From: Cordylochernes scorpioides
Taxonomy: Eukaryota; Arthropoda; Arachnida; Pseudoscorpiones; Chernetidae
Direction: 5' to 3'
NCBI GenBank assembly: GCA_030710605.1
Contig: CP092865.1
Span: forward strand, 144,321,081 to 144,385,080
Length of the DNA stretch: 64,000 bases
The translations under genes and the position numbers were made by a program. A model generated the notes under the pieces. It did no database searches, was not told the origin of the DNA, and saw nothing but the letters and a program-made list of their open reading frames with translations. The stretch's first letter is position 1, and every line of letters starts with the position of its first letter. This document shows, one piece after another, positions 34,901 to 49,900 of this stretch.

Positions 34901-37900
34901 GTCAAAATGACCTCATCTATTGACCATCGCCACAAACTAGCAGCCTCAGGTCGGTGACAAAGCCACAATACCAGCTGTAGATCAATATCCTCCTAGTGTA
35001 ATGTAGATACAAGCCAAGGCTGTGTTCTGAGAGGTGGCTGTGATAGCAGCAAGTCATCCCTTTGCAGAGTCCCAGAGAGGGCCAGCCAACAACTGCCCCG
35101 GCCCACTACCCCGTATAGAGAATGGACAGGCTCTGGAGCCGGAGAAGTCCCACTGGGCCAAGGGCAGTGTTGTGCTCTACACCTGCAAGACTGGCTACCA
35201 GCCTGCCGGGGGCTTGGACAGGGCTATCTGCCTCTCTCCCAACTGGCAGCTCCCCACCCTCAGCTGTCTAGGTAGGACTGGCCTTCTTACTTGTTGTGTC
35301 TCTCGGATAACCTCTGATTCAGCCTTAGGATACGCTCTAAACACTCTGTTAAAACACATCAGCATCTGCTTGTATAGTCTCCTTATTTGAAAATGTATTA
35401 TCGGTGATAATGGTGAAAAATGGAAAGATGATAGGGTAAACACAATGTTATGCAGCCATTCCCAATATCAGCAGCCATCCTTGTATATGCTGCAGTTTAT
35501 GTTAATCTTCTATAATTGACAATAGAAAAAAGATTACAATTGATTCTCACTATATCAACATTACTTGAGATCAAGATTTTATGTTGTTTTAACTAGATTG
35601 TTGTTCCCATAGCCATAGTTAAATCAATTGGGACTTAAAACTTGGGTCCTAAGAATTATGTTGTTATAACTGAGGAGCTCTGAAACTCAGACAGCACCAA
35701 ACAGCACTAATAAGATTTACAACAGATTTACATCAGGCTTAAACTGGGGTGCAAATGCCAATATCTTACGCACAACGTACCTTGCACTCGTAAGACCTAT
35801 TTTGGAATATGCTACACCAGCCTGGATCAATGCAAGTAAAACTAACCTGTCCAAAATAGACAGAATCCAAGCAAGCGCAGCTAAAATCATCAGCGGACTT
35901 CGAGGATCCTGCCCAAATCGCATTGCTGAACTCGAATCCAACCTTCTTCCCCTGCACCTAAGGAGAAAAATCTGCTTTTCAAAATTTATAACAAAAAAGA
36001 TTAACTCTCCAAAAGAACATCTTACAGGAAAATTTATTAGAAATTGGGTCCCAAACCAAAGATTAAAACGCCCCACTCCTCTCAACATGGCTCACAACTC
36101 TAATCTTTTAGACATCCCAATTAATCCCAAACACAGAACTTCCTATCCCCCACACAAAACTCGCAACAAACTCATCTGCTTCCCTCATCTACCAGACAAT
36201 CCCCACAAACATGAAACTCAGCCAGAATTACTTAAAGCTCTTGGCCTCCAAATCATTGAGGAAAATAGCTCCCTTTTCGACATCACAATTTACACTGACG
36301 GTAGCCAACTTGAAACTGGACTGTCTGGCAGTGGAATTGCTATCTACAAAGATAAGATCCTGGAAAAAATCTCCCTCTCCCACCCTAGACATCTTTCAGT
36401 TTATAAATCAGAACTCTCTGCTATAGATACGGCTCTAAAAGACATCAACATCAACTCGCCAAGCAAAATAATAATCTACTCAGACTCAAGAGCAGCCATT
36501 TATACCCTTCAAAGCTGCTTCTCCAGTCAAGAACCCCTCCTCAAGAGCATTGCTAAGTCTGTAAACCGACTCCCAGCCAACAGCTCAGTCACAGTGCAAT
36601 GGCTTCCAGCTCACGTTGGAATTCCTGGTAATGAGCTGGCAGACTCTCTGGCAAAGGCTGGAGCTCTTGGCCTACCTGAAGCAAGAGAATCCACCACCCA
36701 ACTAGACGAAAGAGACCTCCTCCGTACCATCAAAACCCAATGCCTGCAGGAATGGAAATCTGATGCTGCACATGACTGGTACAGAGCAGGAGGGACAAGC
36801 ACCGGTTCTGTCCTCCCAAGAGAACAACAGTCTTTGATTTCCAGACTTAAGTCTGGTCATCTACGGACAATGACTTTCCAGAATGGTTGCAAGGTTTTCC
36901 CACTATGTACCAAGTGCAATTCTCAGCCTGCAACCCCAAGACATATTATTGACTGTATTGACTCATCCATTGATGAGCTCTACTCTTCCCCGGCAGACAC
37001 CATCAAAAATCTCAAGCTTTACAAGCTTGATACCTTAGTGTGATTGAGTGGAGATAAGAAAGAAGAAGAAGAAGAAGACAACAGACCATCTCAAACAATT
37101 GAATATAGAAAATAATAACAAAATCTACCCCACTTGCCCAAAATGTAGCTTGGAACCTGCAGCTCCAGAACAAATTTTGGCTTGCATTAGATGTACTAAG
37201 CAGGACCTTTGGGAGAAGCCGCTGCTTATCATCAAACAGCTTGAAGAGGATGGACTCATGGAATTAGTGTAATATTTGCACAAGCGGATAAGAAACAACA
37301 ACAATGCTGTTATAAAAGAAGCTGTTATAACAAGATTTCACTTGGCCTACCTACAATCTAATCTCGCTATAACAACACGATCTAGTCACAACCAGAGTTA
37401 AAACAATAGGAACTTTATAATTGAGATGCTCTAACCAAGAGGCTGCTGTTACACCAATGGATGTCCAGGAGCCTGTCCCCCTCAGCCCCCAGCTGTGATG
37501 AATGCCAACCCCACCATTGACCCCAAGGCCACCCACCACTTCAACAACTCAGCCATCCAGTACAGCTGTCTCACAGGGTACCAGCCCAGTGCAGGTACCA
37601 AGCAGGCCATCTGCCGGGTCACCAACAACGTCTCCTACTGGGTCCCTCCCACCTTCACTTGTTCCCGTGAGTTCCCACCCAACTCCTGCTTTATTCCCAC
37701 TAGAGGGTGGCAACAAATAGATACATATCTTGATAAAGCACAATTTGGATTATAGATTATAAACACAAGGTAATAAGACCAAATCCAAATAAATAAATAG
37801 TGTGTGACGTTTCAGTAACAGCGTTGTTTCCATCTTCAGACAAAAGTACTGAATGATTGAGTAGTAAAAACTACTCAAAAAGTACTGAATCATTCTCTCA

Positions 37901-40900
37901 GTACTTTTGTCTGAAGATGGTAACAATGCTGTTACTTAAACATCACACACTATTTATTTATTTGGATTTGGTCTTATTACCTAGAGATACATATCTTAAA
38001 AATATCATCCACAACTTAGCTCCCTCTATCGCTAAAAATTTGAACGCTAGTTTTCAAGTGATAATCGCTCTTCAACGGGCTTAAAAAATATCGACTATAT
38101 TTAACAAGAAATATTTACAAATACAAATATCCACGCTGCACGTGTTTGTTTTTGTAAATATTTCTTGTAAGATATAGTCGATATTTTTATTAAGCCCGTT
38201 GAAGAGCGATTATCACTTGAAAGCTAGCAATTTAAAAATAAAAAGAAACTCATTGTGAGGAAATATTTTGTAATTTATTTTGATGATAGTACAAACTGTC
38301 CTTCATGCTCTCATCACTCTACCACCTTGATCTATCTCTTCAACTCAATATTTTTAATTCTCTGAAACATTTTGCTTGTGTCCACATTTCTACAATGCCA
38401 TATTGTTGCGATAGATTTACTTTGTCAGGTAGCACCAAGTCCATATGTATGTGCAGCTGTGGATTGTGGACTCCCAGACCCCCCTATCCATCATGGAAAG
38501 ATTCTGGGCACCAAGTTCTCCTTCACCAGCATAGTGAAGTTTGAATGTGAACCGGGCTATGTGCTCCGTGGGGAGTCCATTCTGCACTGCCTGGCTTCAG
38601 GGAACTGGAGTGCCAAGCCACCTACTTGTCACCGTAAGTCTCAGACAACTAAACCAGTGGAAGCTCCTTATACAACCAACATAGTTAGGACAATTTGGAT
38701 TAGAGATTACAAACCTAAGGTAACAACCATATTGAAATAATTTTTTTTTTGCTTATCCCTAGTACACGTGGTACAGGCCACGATAATCATGGTGGGTAGA
38801 AGCTGGCGACTGCTTTTACTGTTAGTACACCACATGTCTACACATGTGAAAAGCAGTTCGACTTTGTACTTACAAATGTGCCAGAAACCCTGTTTGGTTA
38901 CTTGCACTCGCTGGTAGGGTTGGACTTTTGCAAGAAACTGTGCCCATTGGAGCATTTTTTTTTTCAATCAGAGAAAAGTGCCGATTGGAGCATTTTTTTT
39001 TTCAATCAGAAAAAAGTGCCCAATGCGGGAATTGGAACCCGGGTCGTAGCGGTCGAAAACCAACAGTTTAGACCATCTTTCTACTGACCCCCATTGAAAT
39101 AAATAAATTGTTGTAGTGCAGAGAATATCTACCTGTTTTTAATATAAGTTCAAGAAGACTTTTAACTTTTATATTTTATTAAATAATTATTAAAGATTAT
39201 AAGAAAAAAATATATGCTGACAAACTTGAGTCTCATCATGTCTCTATCTCTATCCTCAGATTACACTCAACTAACACATATATATATATACACCTAAAGT
39301 ATGCAAAACTTTTTCTTACAATAATTAGATTTACATATATTCAATTCATAGAACATTTAAAAGCACGAATGTTTCTTTTATACATAATACAAACTTCTAC
39401 TGTCCTTACTGCAATGAAAAAATATATTGGGAGGACTTGGCTCATCAGGGGTGAACCCTCCCAGCGGTTTCGCCAATTTAATCTACCAGACCGCTTCTAA
39501 GAGTTCTAATACTGTAATGGACGATTCTGCTTATATACGCAGCACTGAAGAGTGGAATCTCAGAAATGGTTTTCAAGAAAACTATGGACATAAGCTTATA
39601 GGACAGTAAAATTACATTCAAATATTTGCATCGAGCAATGCTCTTCCGCAAACAATAAAGACAAGGCCAGTTAGGCGTAAATTAACACAAAGCAATAACG
39701 CGCCATCTATACATATAAAATTCACCACTGATGAACCAAGCCCTCCCAATATATTTTTTCATCACAGTAAGGGCAGTAGAAGTTTGTATTATGTATAAAA
39801 TAAACATTCGTGCTTTTAAATCCTTTGATTTTATATGTATAGATGTTATTGCTTTGTGTTGAATAATATATTTACATATCTTGTCTTAACCCCAATAAGA
39901 TGATCACATAATTCATGGTGAGATGTTTCAGTAACAATGTTGTTACCATCTTCAGTGCTGAACAATTCTACAGCATGATAAAGCACTATTTGGATTATTC
40001 TATATACAGTTACGAGCGTCTTTCCTCATCTCCTAATCAGTCATCTCTCTCTGTCACCATTTGCTTTTTTTTTGGAATGGCGCCCTCCTATTGGTTGGCT
40101 ATGGTCACACCACCTTTGCCCCCCCCCCCCCACTCGCCATTTAACTATTGTGTTGGAGCGGGTCGCTCCCTAAATAAATGCATATATTAGATAATAACCA
40201 AATGGAATCCTCTCTTTCTCTTTCCCAGTAAGAGACGCCTACGGAAGCCAACAGTACATAGACAGATAAAGCACATAGGCTATAGTTATTAACTAACATA
40301 TGCAATTAATTAAGGCGCCAATTTATAATTGTAACAAATAGTATTTGAATCAAAACATTCAATCGGGTAAAACACGGGCGTTGCCCGGGTCATTCGGCTA
40401 GTAGATTATAAACACAAGGTAATTAGACCAAATCCAAATAAATAGTGTGTGACGTTTCAGTAACAGCGTTGTTACCATCTTCAGACAAAAGTGTATTCAG
40501 CATTTTTGTCTGAGGATGGTAACAATGCTGTTACCGAAATGTCAAACACTTTTTATTTATTTGGATTTGGTCTAATTACCTTGTGAATTCTACAGCATGT
40601 TTTAAAAATAGTCCCTGATACTGTTTTCAGTTGGGTAAACACACATTTTTTTGTTTTACTCAACTTTTGCAAATAATATTTTAAGAAGGGGAGGTTGGTG
40701 GATGAGTATTCGGTATAAACCATCGATTTACGAGTCACAGCCTCTGGGATCAAATTCTGCATTGAGCTTTTTTTTTTCTGTGTGTGAATAAAAAAAAAAT
40801 TGCTCAAATGATTCATTCACTTCAATATGACTCAATGACTCGTGCAAAAGTCTAACCCCATCAGTGAGTGCAAGTAACCAAACAGGGCTCTGACACATTG

Positions 40901-43900
40901 GTAAGTGCAGAAGTCAAACAGCTTTCTACCTGTGTAGATATGTGGTGAACTTACAGTAATGGCAGTCATCAACTTCTACTGACCATGTTTATCATGGCCT
41001 GTACCACATTTACTAGGGATAATATATATGTTGAGATTCATAGACTATAATTTCTAAATGCTTTTATATAACTTGCTTCCATGTCTATCTGTCCACAAAT
41101 CTTGTAATCAATTTTTTATATACAGTTAAACCTGTTTATAGCGCTCCCTCTTGGGACTCACCAAAATAGGGTGCTATAAACAGGTCACTCTTGATATAAA
41201 ATGTTTACATTTTAATGTTTAAAATCAGGTGCTATAGAGAGGAAGGCTCTATTTAGAGGGGAATTATAGACAGGTTTAACTGTACTTCCAGAGCATGTAG
41301 AAATCTAAAATTTAGTACAGATCTCAGAACCCGATGACAATGCAAGTTGACAAATATTCAGACATCTGGGTGGTCAGAGTGGTCAGGAACAAACAAATTT
41401 CCAAATTGCCTTTCTAATTTTGTAATTCAATTTTAATATGCTTCCAGACCACATAGAAGTATGAAAATTTTGAATACTCGCTCAGTCCAATTAACAATGC
41501 AAGTGTACATGTTGTAATGTAATGTTGTTGTTGTTGTTTCTTATCCCCTTGTGTAAAGATTACACGAATTCCATGAGTTCATGCTCCTCGAGCTGTTTTA
41601 TGATGAGCAGCGGCCTCTCCCAAAGGTCCTGTTTAGTGCATCTAATGCAAGCCAAAATGTGTTCTGGAGCTGCAGGTGCCAAGCTACATTTTGGGCAAGT
41701 GGGGTAGATTTTGTTATTATTTTCTATCTTCAATGGCTTGAGATGGCCTGTTCTAAATCTTGTTAGTGTTGTTTGATGCTGTCTATTTCTGATGTTCAGA
41801 GCTCCTCCTGGGTTCACTCCACTGTACCAACTGTGCTTAGGTGGGATCCTCCAGTTCTTGTTTATTTTTGTTTTGGCTACTGTCTCTATTTCTTTAAAAG
41901 TAAGTTTATTTTTCTGTGGCAAGGGTTCTTTTGTGCCTTTTTTCGCTAGCACATCAGCAGCTTCATTGCCTTCAATTCCAACATGTGAGGGTATCCATTG
42001 AAGGTGAATTTTTGAGGTTTTTGAGAGTTTTTGGAGATAGCCAATTATGTTCCTGCTTACTTTGTCTCTGAGTTCCCCTGTGTGACTCAAGTGTTGTATG
42101 GCACTTCTACTATCAGTAAGAATCCAGATATCTTGATAATTAGAATTTCTGATGGATTTTAAGGCTTCATAGATGGCTATAAGTTCTGATCTAAAGACTG
42201 AGCAAAAATCTGGGTTTCTTCTGTTCATTTTCTCAATGCCATTTGTGGTTTTGATAAGACAGCCACTGCCAGTGTGTCCTAGCTCGTCTCTGCTACCATC
42301 GGTATAAATAGTTATTGCATTTTTAGGAATGTTATTAATTATTTCTAATGATAATTGTTTTAAGTATTCTGGATTTTGGCATTGTTTGTTGGTGGGTTCA
42401 TTTAAAGAGGCATTAAAAATAACATTTTGTAGTGGTTTGCATGGAGAAATTTTTTCTGCTAAATAATTTTTTTCTACTTTATATTTTAAAAATCCATTTC
42501 TTTTGGCCAGGTGGAGAGGGCCTTCTTTTTTGAGTCTTAGATTGGATTCCCAATTAAGTATGTAATTGGAAGTTCTGTGTTTGTTTCCATAACTCTTGAT
42601 TTTGTTTATATATTTTGGCAGATTGTAGCTTCTTCTATCCTTTAAGGGCATAATGTCTGCCTCGTAAAGTACAATATCATTAGGGCAGGTATTTCGAAGA
42701 CCTGTAATAATTCTAGCTGCACTTAGTTGTATCCTTTCCAGTGATTTTAGATTTGTTTCAGATGCTGTACCATAGATTTGATATCCATATTCCAGGATAG
42801 GTCTAATTAGAGATGCGTAAGTTAATTTTAGTGTGGTTGCATCGGCTCCCCACTCTCTTCCTGAAATATATTTCAGGATTTTTAGTCGGTCTCTTCCTTT
42901 TCTAATAACTTCTTCAATATGTTTACTGGAGTTAATTTCAGGATCCAGGGTGTAGCCAAGATATTTAGGATGTTTATTATATTGTAATTGTTGTTCTTTC
43001 AGAATAATTTTTGGCCTTATTTTGTATAGTTTCTTATCGGTAGTAAAAAGACAGGTTTCAGATTTTTGGGGGTTAAATTCTAATTTATGTTTATTAGCAA
43101 ATTTTTCTAGGTGGAGAAGAGTCTTGTTCAAATCCCTTTCAGCTTTTTTCCAGTTAGTGTTACTGCTCCATAGAATAATGTCATCAGCGAAAAGTCCAAT
43201 ATTGGTTTTATGTGAAATTTTTTCTTCTATTCCTGCAATAAATAGGGTGAAGAGAGTTGGGCTAAGGACTGATCCTTGTGGTAATCCTTGGTACAATTTG
43301 AAGGTTTTAGATAGAGTTCCATTATATTTGACCCTGATGTATCTATTTTTAAGGAAATCATTTATCCAAGTGATAGCTTTTCCATCAATTTTGAAATGCT
43401 TGTATAATTTTGTAATTAACTTGTTTTTCCATACCTTATCAAAAGCTTGAGTAAGGTCTAAAAAAGCAGCTATGGTGTGGTTAGTTGGTTTTCTGTTTTG
43501 TGCATCTTTTACCTTTTGTGTGAAAAATAAGAGTTGGTCTATTGTCCCATGTCCTTTCCTAAATCCATATTGTTCTTCTGGTAAGAGATTTTTTGTGTCG
43601 AGGTGGTAAGTGAGTCGTCTGAGTATAATTTTTTCCATTAATTTGCAGCAAATACTTGTGAGGGAGATAGGTCGGTAGTTTTTTGGGTCATCAGCAGATT
43701 TGTCAAGTTTTTTAATAGGAATTATTGTTGCAGTTTTCCAGTCTTGAGGCAATTTTCCAGTTTTCCAGGAGTTATTGAAAATATCAAGAAGTCTTTCTTT
43801 GCCATTTTTGCCCAAGTTTGATATCATTTGGCCATGAATTCCATCTGGCCCAGGAGTCTTGTTTAGGTCAGTGTTTTCTAATGCATAATCTAGCTCTTTC

Positions 43901-46900
43901 ATATTGATTTTTTCATGGAAAATATTATGAGTGCTGGTGATATTTTTACAGTCATGAATAATCTTTCGGGCCTTTTTTTCAACTTTCTTATCTTTTATTT
44001 CAAATTTGATTTTACTACTTATTTGATAAGAATTACCTAAAAGATTAGCAGCATTTTTATCATTAGTTGCTGGGGTACCATCTGTATTCTTAATCATATT
44101 TGTGTTTTCAGTTTGTGACTGGGATCTGTCAATTTGTTTTGCCAAATGCCAAAGTTTTGTATTTGGGTTTCTTGGGTTCAGGTTTTCACAAGTTTGTTTC
44201 CATTTTTCCCTTTTCATATTTACATATAACCTTTTTATTTTTGCATTCACAATGTTCAGTTCAGTTCTACAATTTGTTTGGTTTTGGGTGCACTTTTTTT
44301 GTAGTTCATTTCTTTTAGTTATAAGTGTTTGAATATCTTTTGCCTGGTGTGTATAATTTGGAATCCATTTCTTAATATTACCTCTTGGTATTGAAACTTT
44401 GGCTGCTTTAATAATGGTGTTTTTGAAAGATATCCAATTTTGTTCCAGATCTTTTATTCTAGTGGGTGCTTTTCTAAAGTCTTCATTGGTGTTTTGCTGG
44501 TAAAGATTCCAATTAGCCTTTTTGAAGTTCCAGAATTTTTCTTTAATTGAGCTTGTTTTGGTCTTGGTGCTAATTTCTATCAAAATTGGCAAGTGATCAC
44601 TTCCAATACTTTTTAATATTTGCCATTTGCATTTGTGGAAAATGTCAGGACTGGAGAAACTTATATCAAGTGCTTGTGCAGTATTATAGCTGTAAGAATG
44701 GTGGGTAGGATTCCCATCATTTAAGCACATGAAGGCATTGTCGTCAAATAAGTTTGAAAGTATTTTGCCTCTTGGGTTTGGCATGGAACATCCCCATAGT
44801 TGATGTTTGGCATTAAGGTCACCTACAATAATAGTGTTGTCTGTAAGAAATTGAGCCATTGTTCCATCGTCAATAAGTTTATTGTTTGGTGGGTGATACA
44901 TATTGAATATGTTGATGGTTTTGTTTTGACTGAGGTAGACTTTGATACCTTGGGCTTCGAGGTCTGATGTATTTGGAATATTAATGGCTATTTCTTCATA
45001 GCACAAATTCTTGATTAAAAATGCAAGGCCACCCCCTTCTTTATTTCTGTCTTTTCTGAGGATATTGTAGTTTTTGTATTTGAGATTGTATTTTTCATTT
45101 AATTTGGTTTCCTGTAGGGCTATAATTTGTATCTTTTGTTTTTCAGCTATTTCCATTATTTCTTCTAATTTTATTTTTGTTGCTGTTGAGCACAATCCAT
45201 TTATGTTGCACTGCAAAATTCTCAATTGCTTGGAAGCTGCAAAGTTAGAAGTTTGTGGAGACTGTATTATACTTATCGGACAGAACCCTCTACCTAAGTC
45301 CTGAACGCGCCCCTGTTTATTCTGCGCGACGGGCGATGCAGCATGCAAATCAACATCTGATCTCATGGAATGGGGTGTAGGGGTGCAGCTTTCGTTGATC
45401 ATGGCACCATGATCCAGGCACACTTTGGTGAAAGTCTGACTTTGCCTGTAGTTTGAGGCCGTTCCTAACATGGAAGCAGACGCCTTTGCTGCCGACTCTA
45501 ACATGAGTACAGACGCAGCTCCTCCGTATCCCTGGAGTGGGACCCTTGCTGAGGTCTATCAACTGGGTCAGTTGAAGTCAGGATTTTTAAAGAGGTCTAC
45601 TCCTCTTCTAACAATGCTGCTGTTGGTCCGCGACTGCTTATTCGTCAGAGTTATTCTGCTTGTTTCGCAGCTGGCCTTCATATCTGAAGGTCGTTCCCCT
45701 ATCCGCCACCTGGGGACGCGCCCTATATGGAACCACCTATATGGAAATAAGAATTAAAACTATGAAGATAAATAAATCATTTTAATTTTCCCTTCCTCAA
45801 TGAAAACTGGTGCTTATCAACTAAGTGCAAAGGAATTTTAACATTCCACAAAAAAAAAAAAAAAACATGCATATTATAAGTACATTAAGAATTGTAAATC
45901 ATTTTATTTTATAAAAAGAAAAATTATGTTCAATTTATATAAAAATACTTTAGCTAACATATCACATATAGAAACAAATATATGCCAAATACAATAGTTG
46001 AGGCAGCCATTTCTTTTGGAGCTAAGTCGGCCTGCCACTGAGTAGTGCTCCCAGTCTTAATGACAAAGGTAGATACATTCTGCTTCACCCAGTCACGATG
46101 GTTGTCAAACAGACACCAACAAGGGTCACAACTTGATGCCCTAATATGATTGAGTGGAGATAAGAAAGAAGAAGATAGTGGAGAGCATTTCTATGTTAAG
46201 ATTTTGTTATAAAAGGTTATCTATTTCAACACTAACAATTTCTTTTTTCATATTTGAAAAAAATCAATAAGCCGCTAACAATAAAAGGCAATTGGTCACT
46301 AGACTTGATGAGCGTTATATTTTGGACGATATCTGATTGGACTACTAAGAGATTGATATTCTAATCCCATCACAACAAGGTCATCCCCTTGAGTAGGAGG
46401 AGGTAGTTTAGGCAGGATGCCATCATATCTGAAGAAATGGCTGTCCCTATATAGTATAAGAACCTAAAACAGATTATTTTTTTACAAGCATTTAATAAAA
46501 GAGAAAAGGATTGGGTGTTTGCAGCAAAAAGTAGCTATATGCAAAAATAGATATCTATATAGATAGTCTAAAAAAAAGAATGCTATGCCAAATACTTTGT
46601 GGTACCAGATTATATCAAACTGTACAGCTAGAGAGTATGGTGCTAGAGTTATGTACAGAGGGAAGACTTTCCACTGCTTACTTTGACTAGAGACTCACTA
46701 ATTCGCTTCAACATCTAGCTGAGTCCAGACCCAGCCTAGAACCAGGTAATTTTACCTTATTATACTAGAAGGAAGCATAGTGGATTTTGAGAGAGAAAGA
46801 GAGACTGTGTAGAAATTGCTCACATTCAAACTGAATCTTCCAAAAGCAGCTTTAATAGAGAAAAGTATGATGATATGTTTTCAACAGCCATGGGATCTAG

Positions 46901-49900
46901 TTGGTCCCTCAGGGACTCTGGAGGACAATAGAGGGACAATTTCCACCAATGAGCAACAAACTTCTGGAAGCCAATGAACTTTGGTCCTTGGTGGAAGGAG
47001 AGTGAGATAGAAAGCTGAGCAACAGTTTTGCTATTTGGGTCACAAAATTACAATTCAATGCTTTACTAGAGTAAAATATCATCAAATAGTGTGTCATTGT
47101 TGGAATATGGAGAATTCCTCGCCATAATATAGTGCTTTATAGATATAATAACAATCCACACCCAAACGATATACTAGTTCTACATCTCTGCTTCACTTCC
47201 ATTTACAGTAGTCGTTGCTATCAAAAAGTGTACAATCTATTATAAAATCAGAAAGAGCTGGCCATATTCAAATCACAAGTTTATTAGTGAAAAAAAGAAA
47301 AATGCATGCCTAGCATACATTCTCTTTGTTTGTCTTAATCATTTTCAAATGTATCGAAACTATTTCAAAATCATTAATCACAAGCAATGCATACATCTTT
47401 AACTATACAAAGCCCATGAAACGTTCAGTTCATGATATGCCACAAGTCTTGTGGCCTAGAAAGAATTTTGCAACATTCTAGCTGTAGAGGGAAAACAGCC
47501 ATTTGAAAGACAGGTACCACATTCTCAGGAGGTAGTCTTAAACACATAGAAAACCATCTCTACTAAGACGCCTATGTGCCATTGGGCTGTATCCAAATAT
47601 ACAATAGTAATACAAATGTAATGTAATGTGCATGTTGTAAGTGCAAAGTCGAATTGCTATTCACATGTGTAGACATGTAGTACACTTACAGTAAAAGCAG
47701 TCGCCTACTTCTACCCAACATGATTATCATGGCCTATACCATGTGTACTAGTGATAAGCAAAAAAAAAAAAAATGCAAGTGTACATGTTTTCAGACTTCT
47801 GGGTGGCCGAGATGGCCGGATATGAACCAATTTATCTCTCTTGTTATATCTTAGGTCACAATGTCAACTTGAAAAATTTCGGGAGTTGAGACCTGATCTT
47901 TTTTTTTAGCGATTGTTCAAGACTTCAAAGGAGGATGAAATCCAAATATTTGGGTTTCTATATAAAAACTTCCCCTTGGAATTACAAGCAAAAAAACTGT
48001 CAAAAGTCAATAAGTATATCAATTTATCTGTTATAATTAATTAACCAAACAGGTGTTTAAGCTGGTGGCTGATTACAATGTAAAGTTGCAGGAGGATGAT
48101 ATTCATGTATCAAGAGAGGCACTTTAATATATACAGTAGAACCTCCCTATAAAGGACACCTAATTGTAGAGCCAAAGTATCCTTTAGGGAGAGGTGTCCT
48201 TTTACCCGAGAGTGGCTAAATTGTCAAAATGGTATTTTTACCAATGAAAACTGTCCTTTGTGGAGAGGTGTATCCTAAAGGGAGGTTATACTGTAGTAGG
48301 TCCTGTAGTTGCCCACTGAAATGTGAGACGGTGTGACAGCTGTGCCGTGTCCCCCGCTGCCTCCACTAAGGGACGGCCTGGCTGAGGTCCCCACTCAGCC
48401 TGTCTACAAGGACGTGGTGAGGTTTCACTGCAATGAGGGCTTCAAGCTGCAAGGTCTCCAGGAGCTAAGCTGCCGGATGAATGGTACCTGGAGTGGAGGG
48501 CTCCCCAAGTGCCAGGGTGAGTCTGTCCTGCTGCTAGTACCTGTTGCCCAGATGTCACCCTGCCTGTGCAGTTGTTACCTGTCCTGTCATCAAAAATGTG
48601 CCGGGACAGAGCAATCCCCCCATCCATCTGGGCAACAACTACAAGTCCTTGATGATCCTCCGATGTCTTCATGACGGGAACACCATGACCCTCCGCTGCT
48701 CAGAGACTGGGGAGTGGGATCCCGCTCCATACTGCTATGGTGGGTACAGTACCAATCCTACTCCATTGTTGTATCATTGTGGAACCATTGTTGTACCATT
48801 GTTTCACCATTATTGTATCATTGTTTCACCATTATGAGGTCATTGTTGTACTGTCGTTGCTTCATTGTGGAATCATTGTTGTAACATCGTTGCACCATTG
48901 TGGAACCATTGTTGTACCATCGTTGCCCCATTGTTATAACATTGTTGAATCATTGCTGCACCATTATAGTACCATTGTTGCACTAAAGTTGTTCCATTGT
49001 TACACCATTATTGTTCCATTGTTGTACCATTGTTTCATCATTGTTGTTCCATTGTTTCACCATTGTTGTCCCATTGTTATACCATTGTTGTACAAAAAAA
49101 TTTAGTGTGAGGAGCTATATAAGTGCTTTGATTGGTTCAACAAGCAACTATGTGTTTTGACTTGTAGAAGGCACATGGCAGCAACTAGCAAATCCCAAAC
49201 TTTCATTATCCAGCAAAACTGAAGCCAAACATGACTGATGCAACCTGCATCCTCTCATTACAAAATCCTGTTCGGAGCCAGCTAGCTGAAATAGTGTTGA
49301 AATATAAAGACATTTGATATTACACTACACTCTCTCTCATGGACAAAACTTAAGGAAGTTGTACCTTTTAGCATGTATATCAGGATTCAAACAACTCTGA
49401 AAGATATTACATTGACCTTTATTGAAGTCACACGTGATAACCAATATACACCCATGGACAAAACTTAAGGAAGTTGTACCTTTTAGCATGTATATCAGGA
49501 TTCAAACAACTCTGAAAGATATTACATTGACCTTTATTGAAGTCACACGTGATAACCAATATACACCCATGGACAAAACTTAAGGAAGTTGTACCTTTTA
49601 GCATGTATATCAGGATTCAAACAATAACTCTGAAAGATATTACAGTGACCTTTATTGAAGTCACACGTGATAACCAATATACACCCATGGACAAAACTTA
49701 AGGAAGTTGTACCTTTTAGCATGTATATCAGGATTCAAACAATAACTCTGAAAGATATTACTGTGACCTTTATTGAAGACACACGAGATAACCAATATAC
49801 ACCCATGGACAAAACTTAAGGAAGTTGTACCTTTTAGCTTGTATATCAGGATTCAAACAATAACTCTGAAAGATATTACAGTGACCTTTATTGAAGACAC

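Larger units (their letters stand above)
41522..47605 (-). mobile_element. Full-length LINE-A insertion, right arm only
   Basis: Absent from the left arm near 11970. The ends carry a TGTAATGTAAT duplication. 3' end at the low coordinate with (AAC)n and GATAAG. The intact ORF2 lies at 41560-45504. The LINE 5' region recognisable from other copies ends near 45720-45745; the remaining about 1.86 kb to 47605 is unexplained. Confidence 0.88.

Noticed and set aside
42000..45304. Plus-strand open frames up to 142 codons inside the LINE
   Set aside because: Antisense shadows of the LINE-A ORF2.
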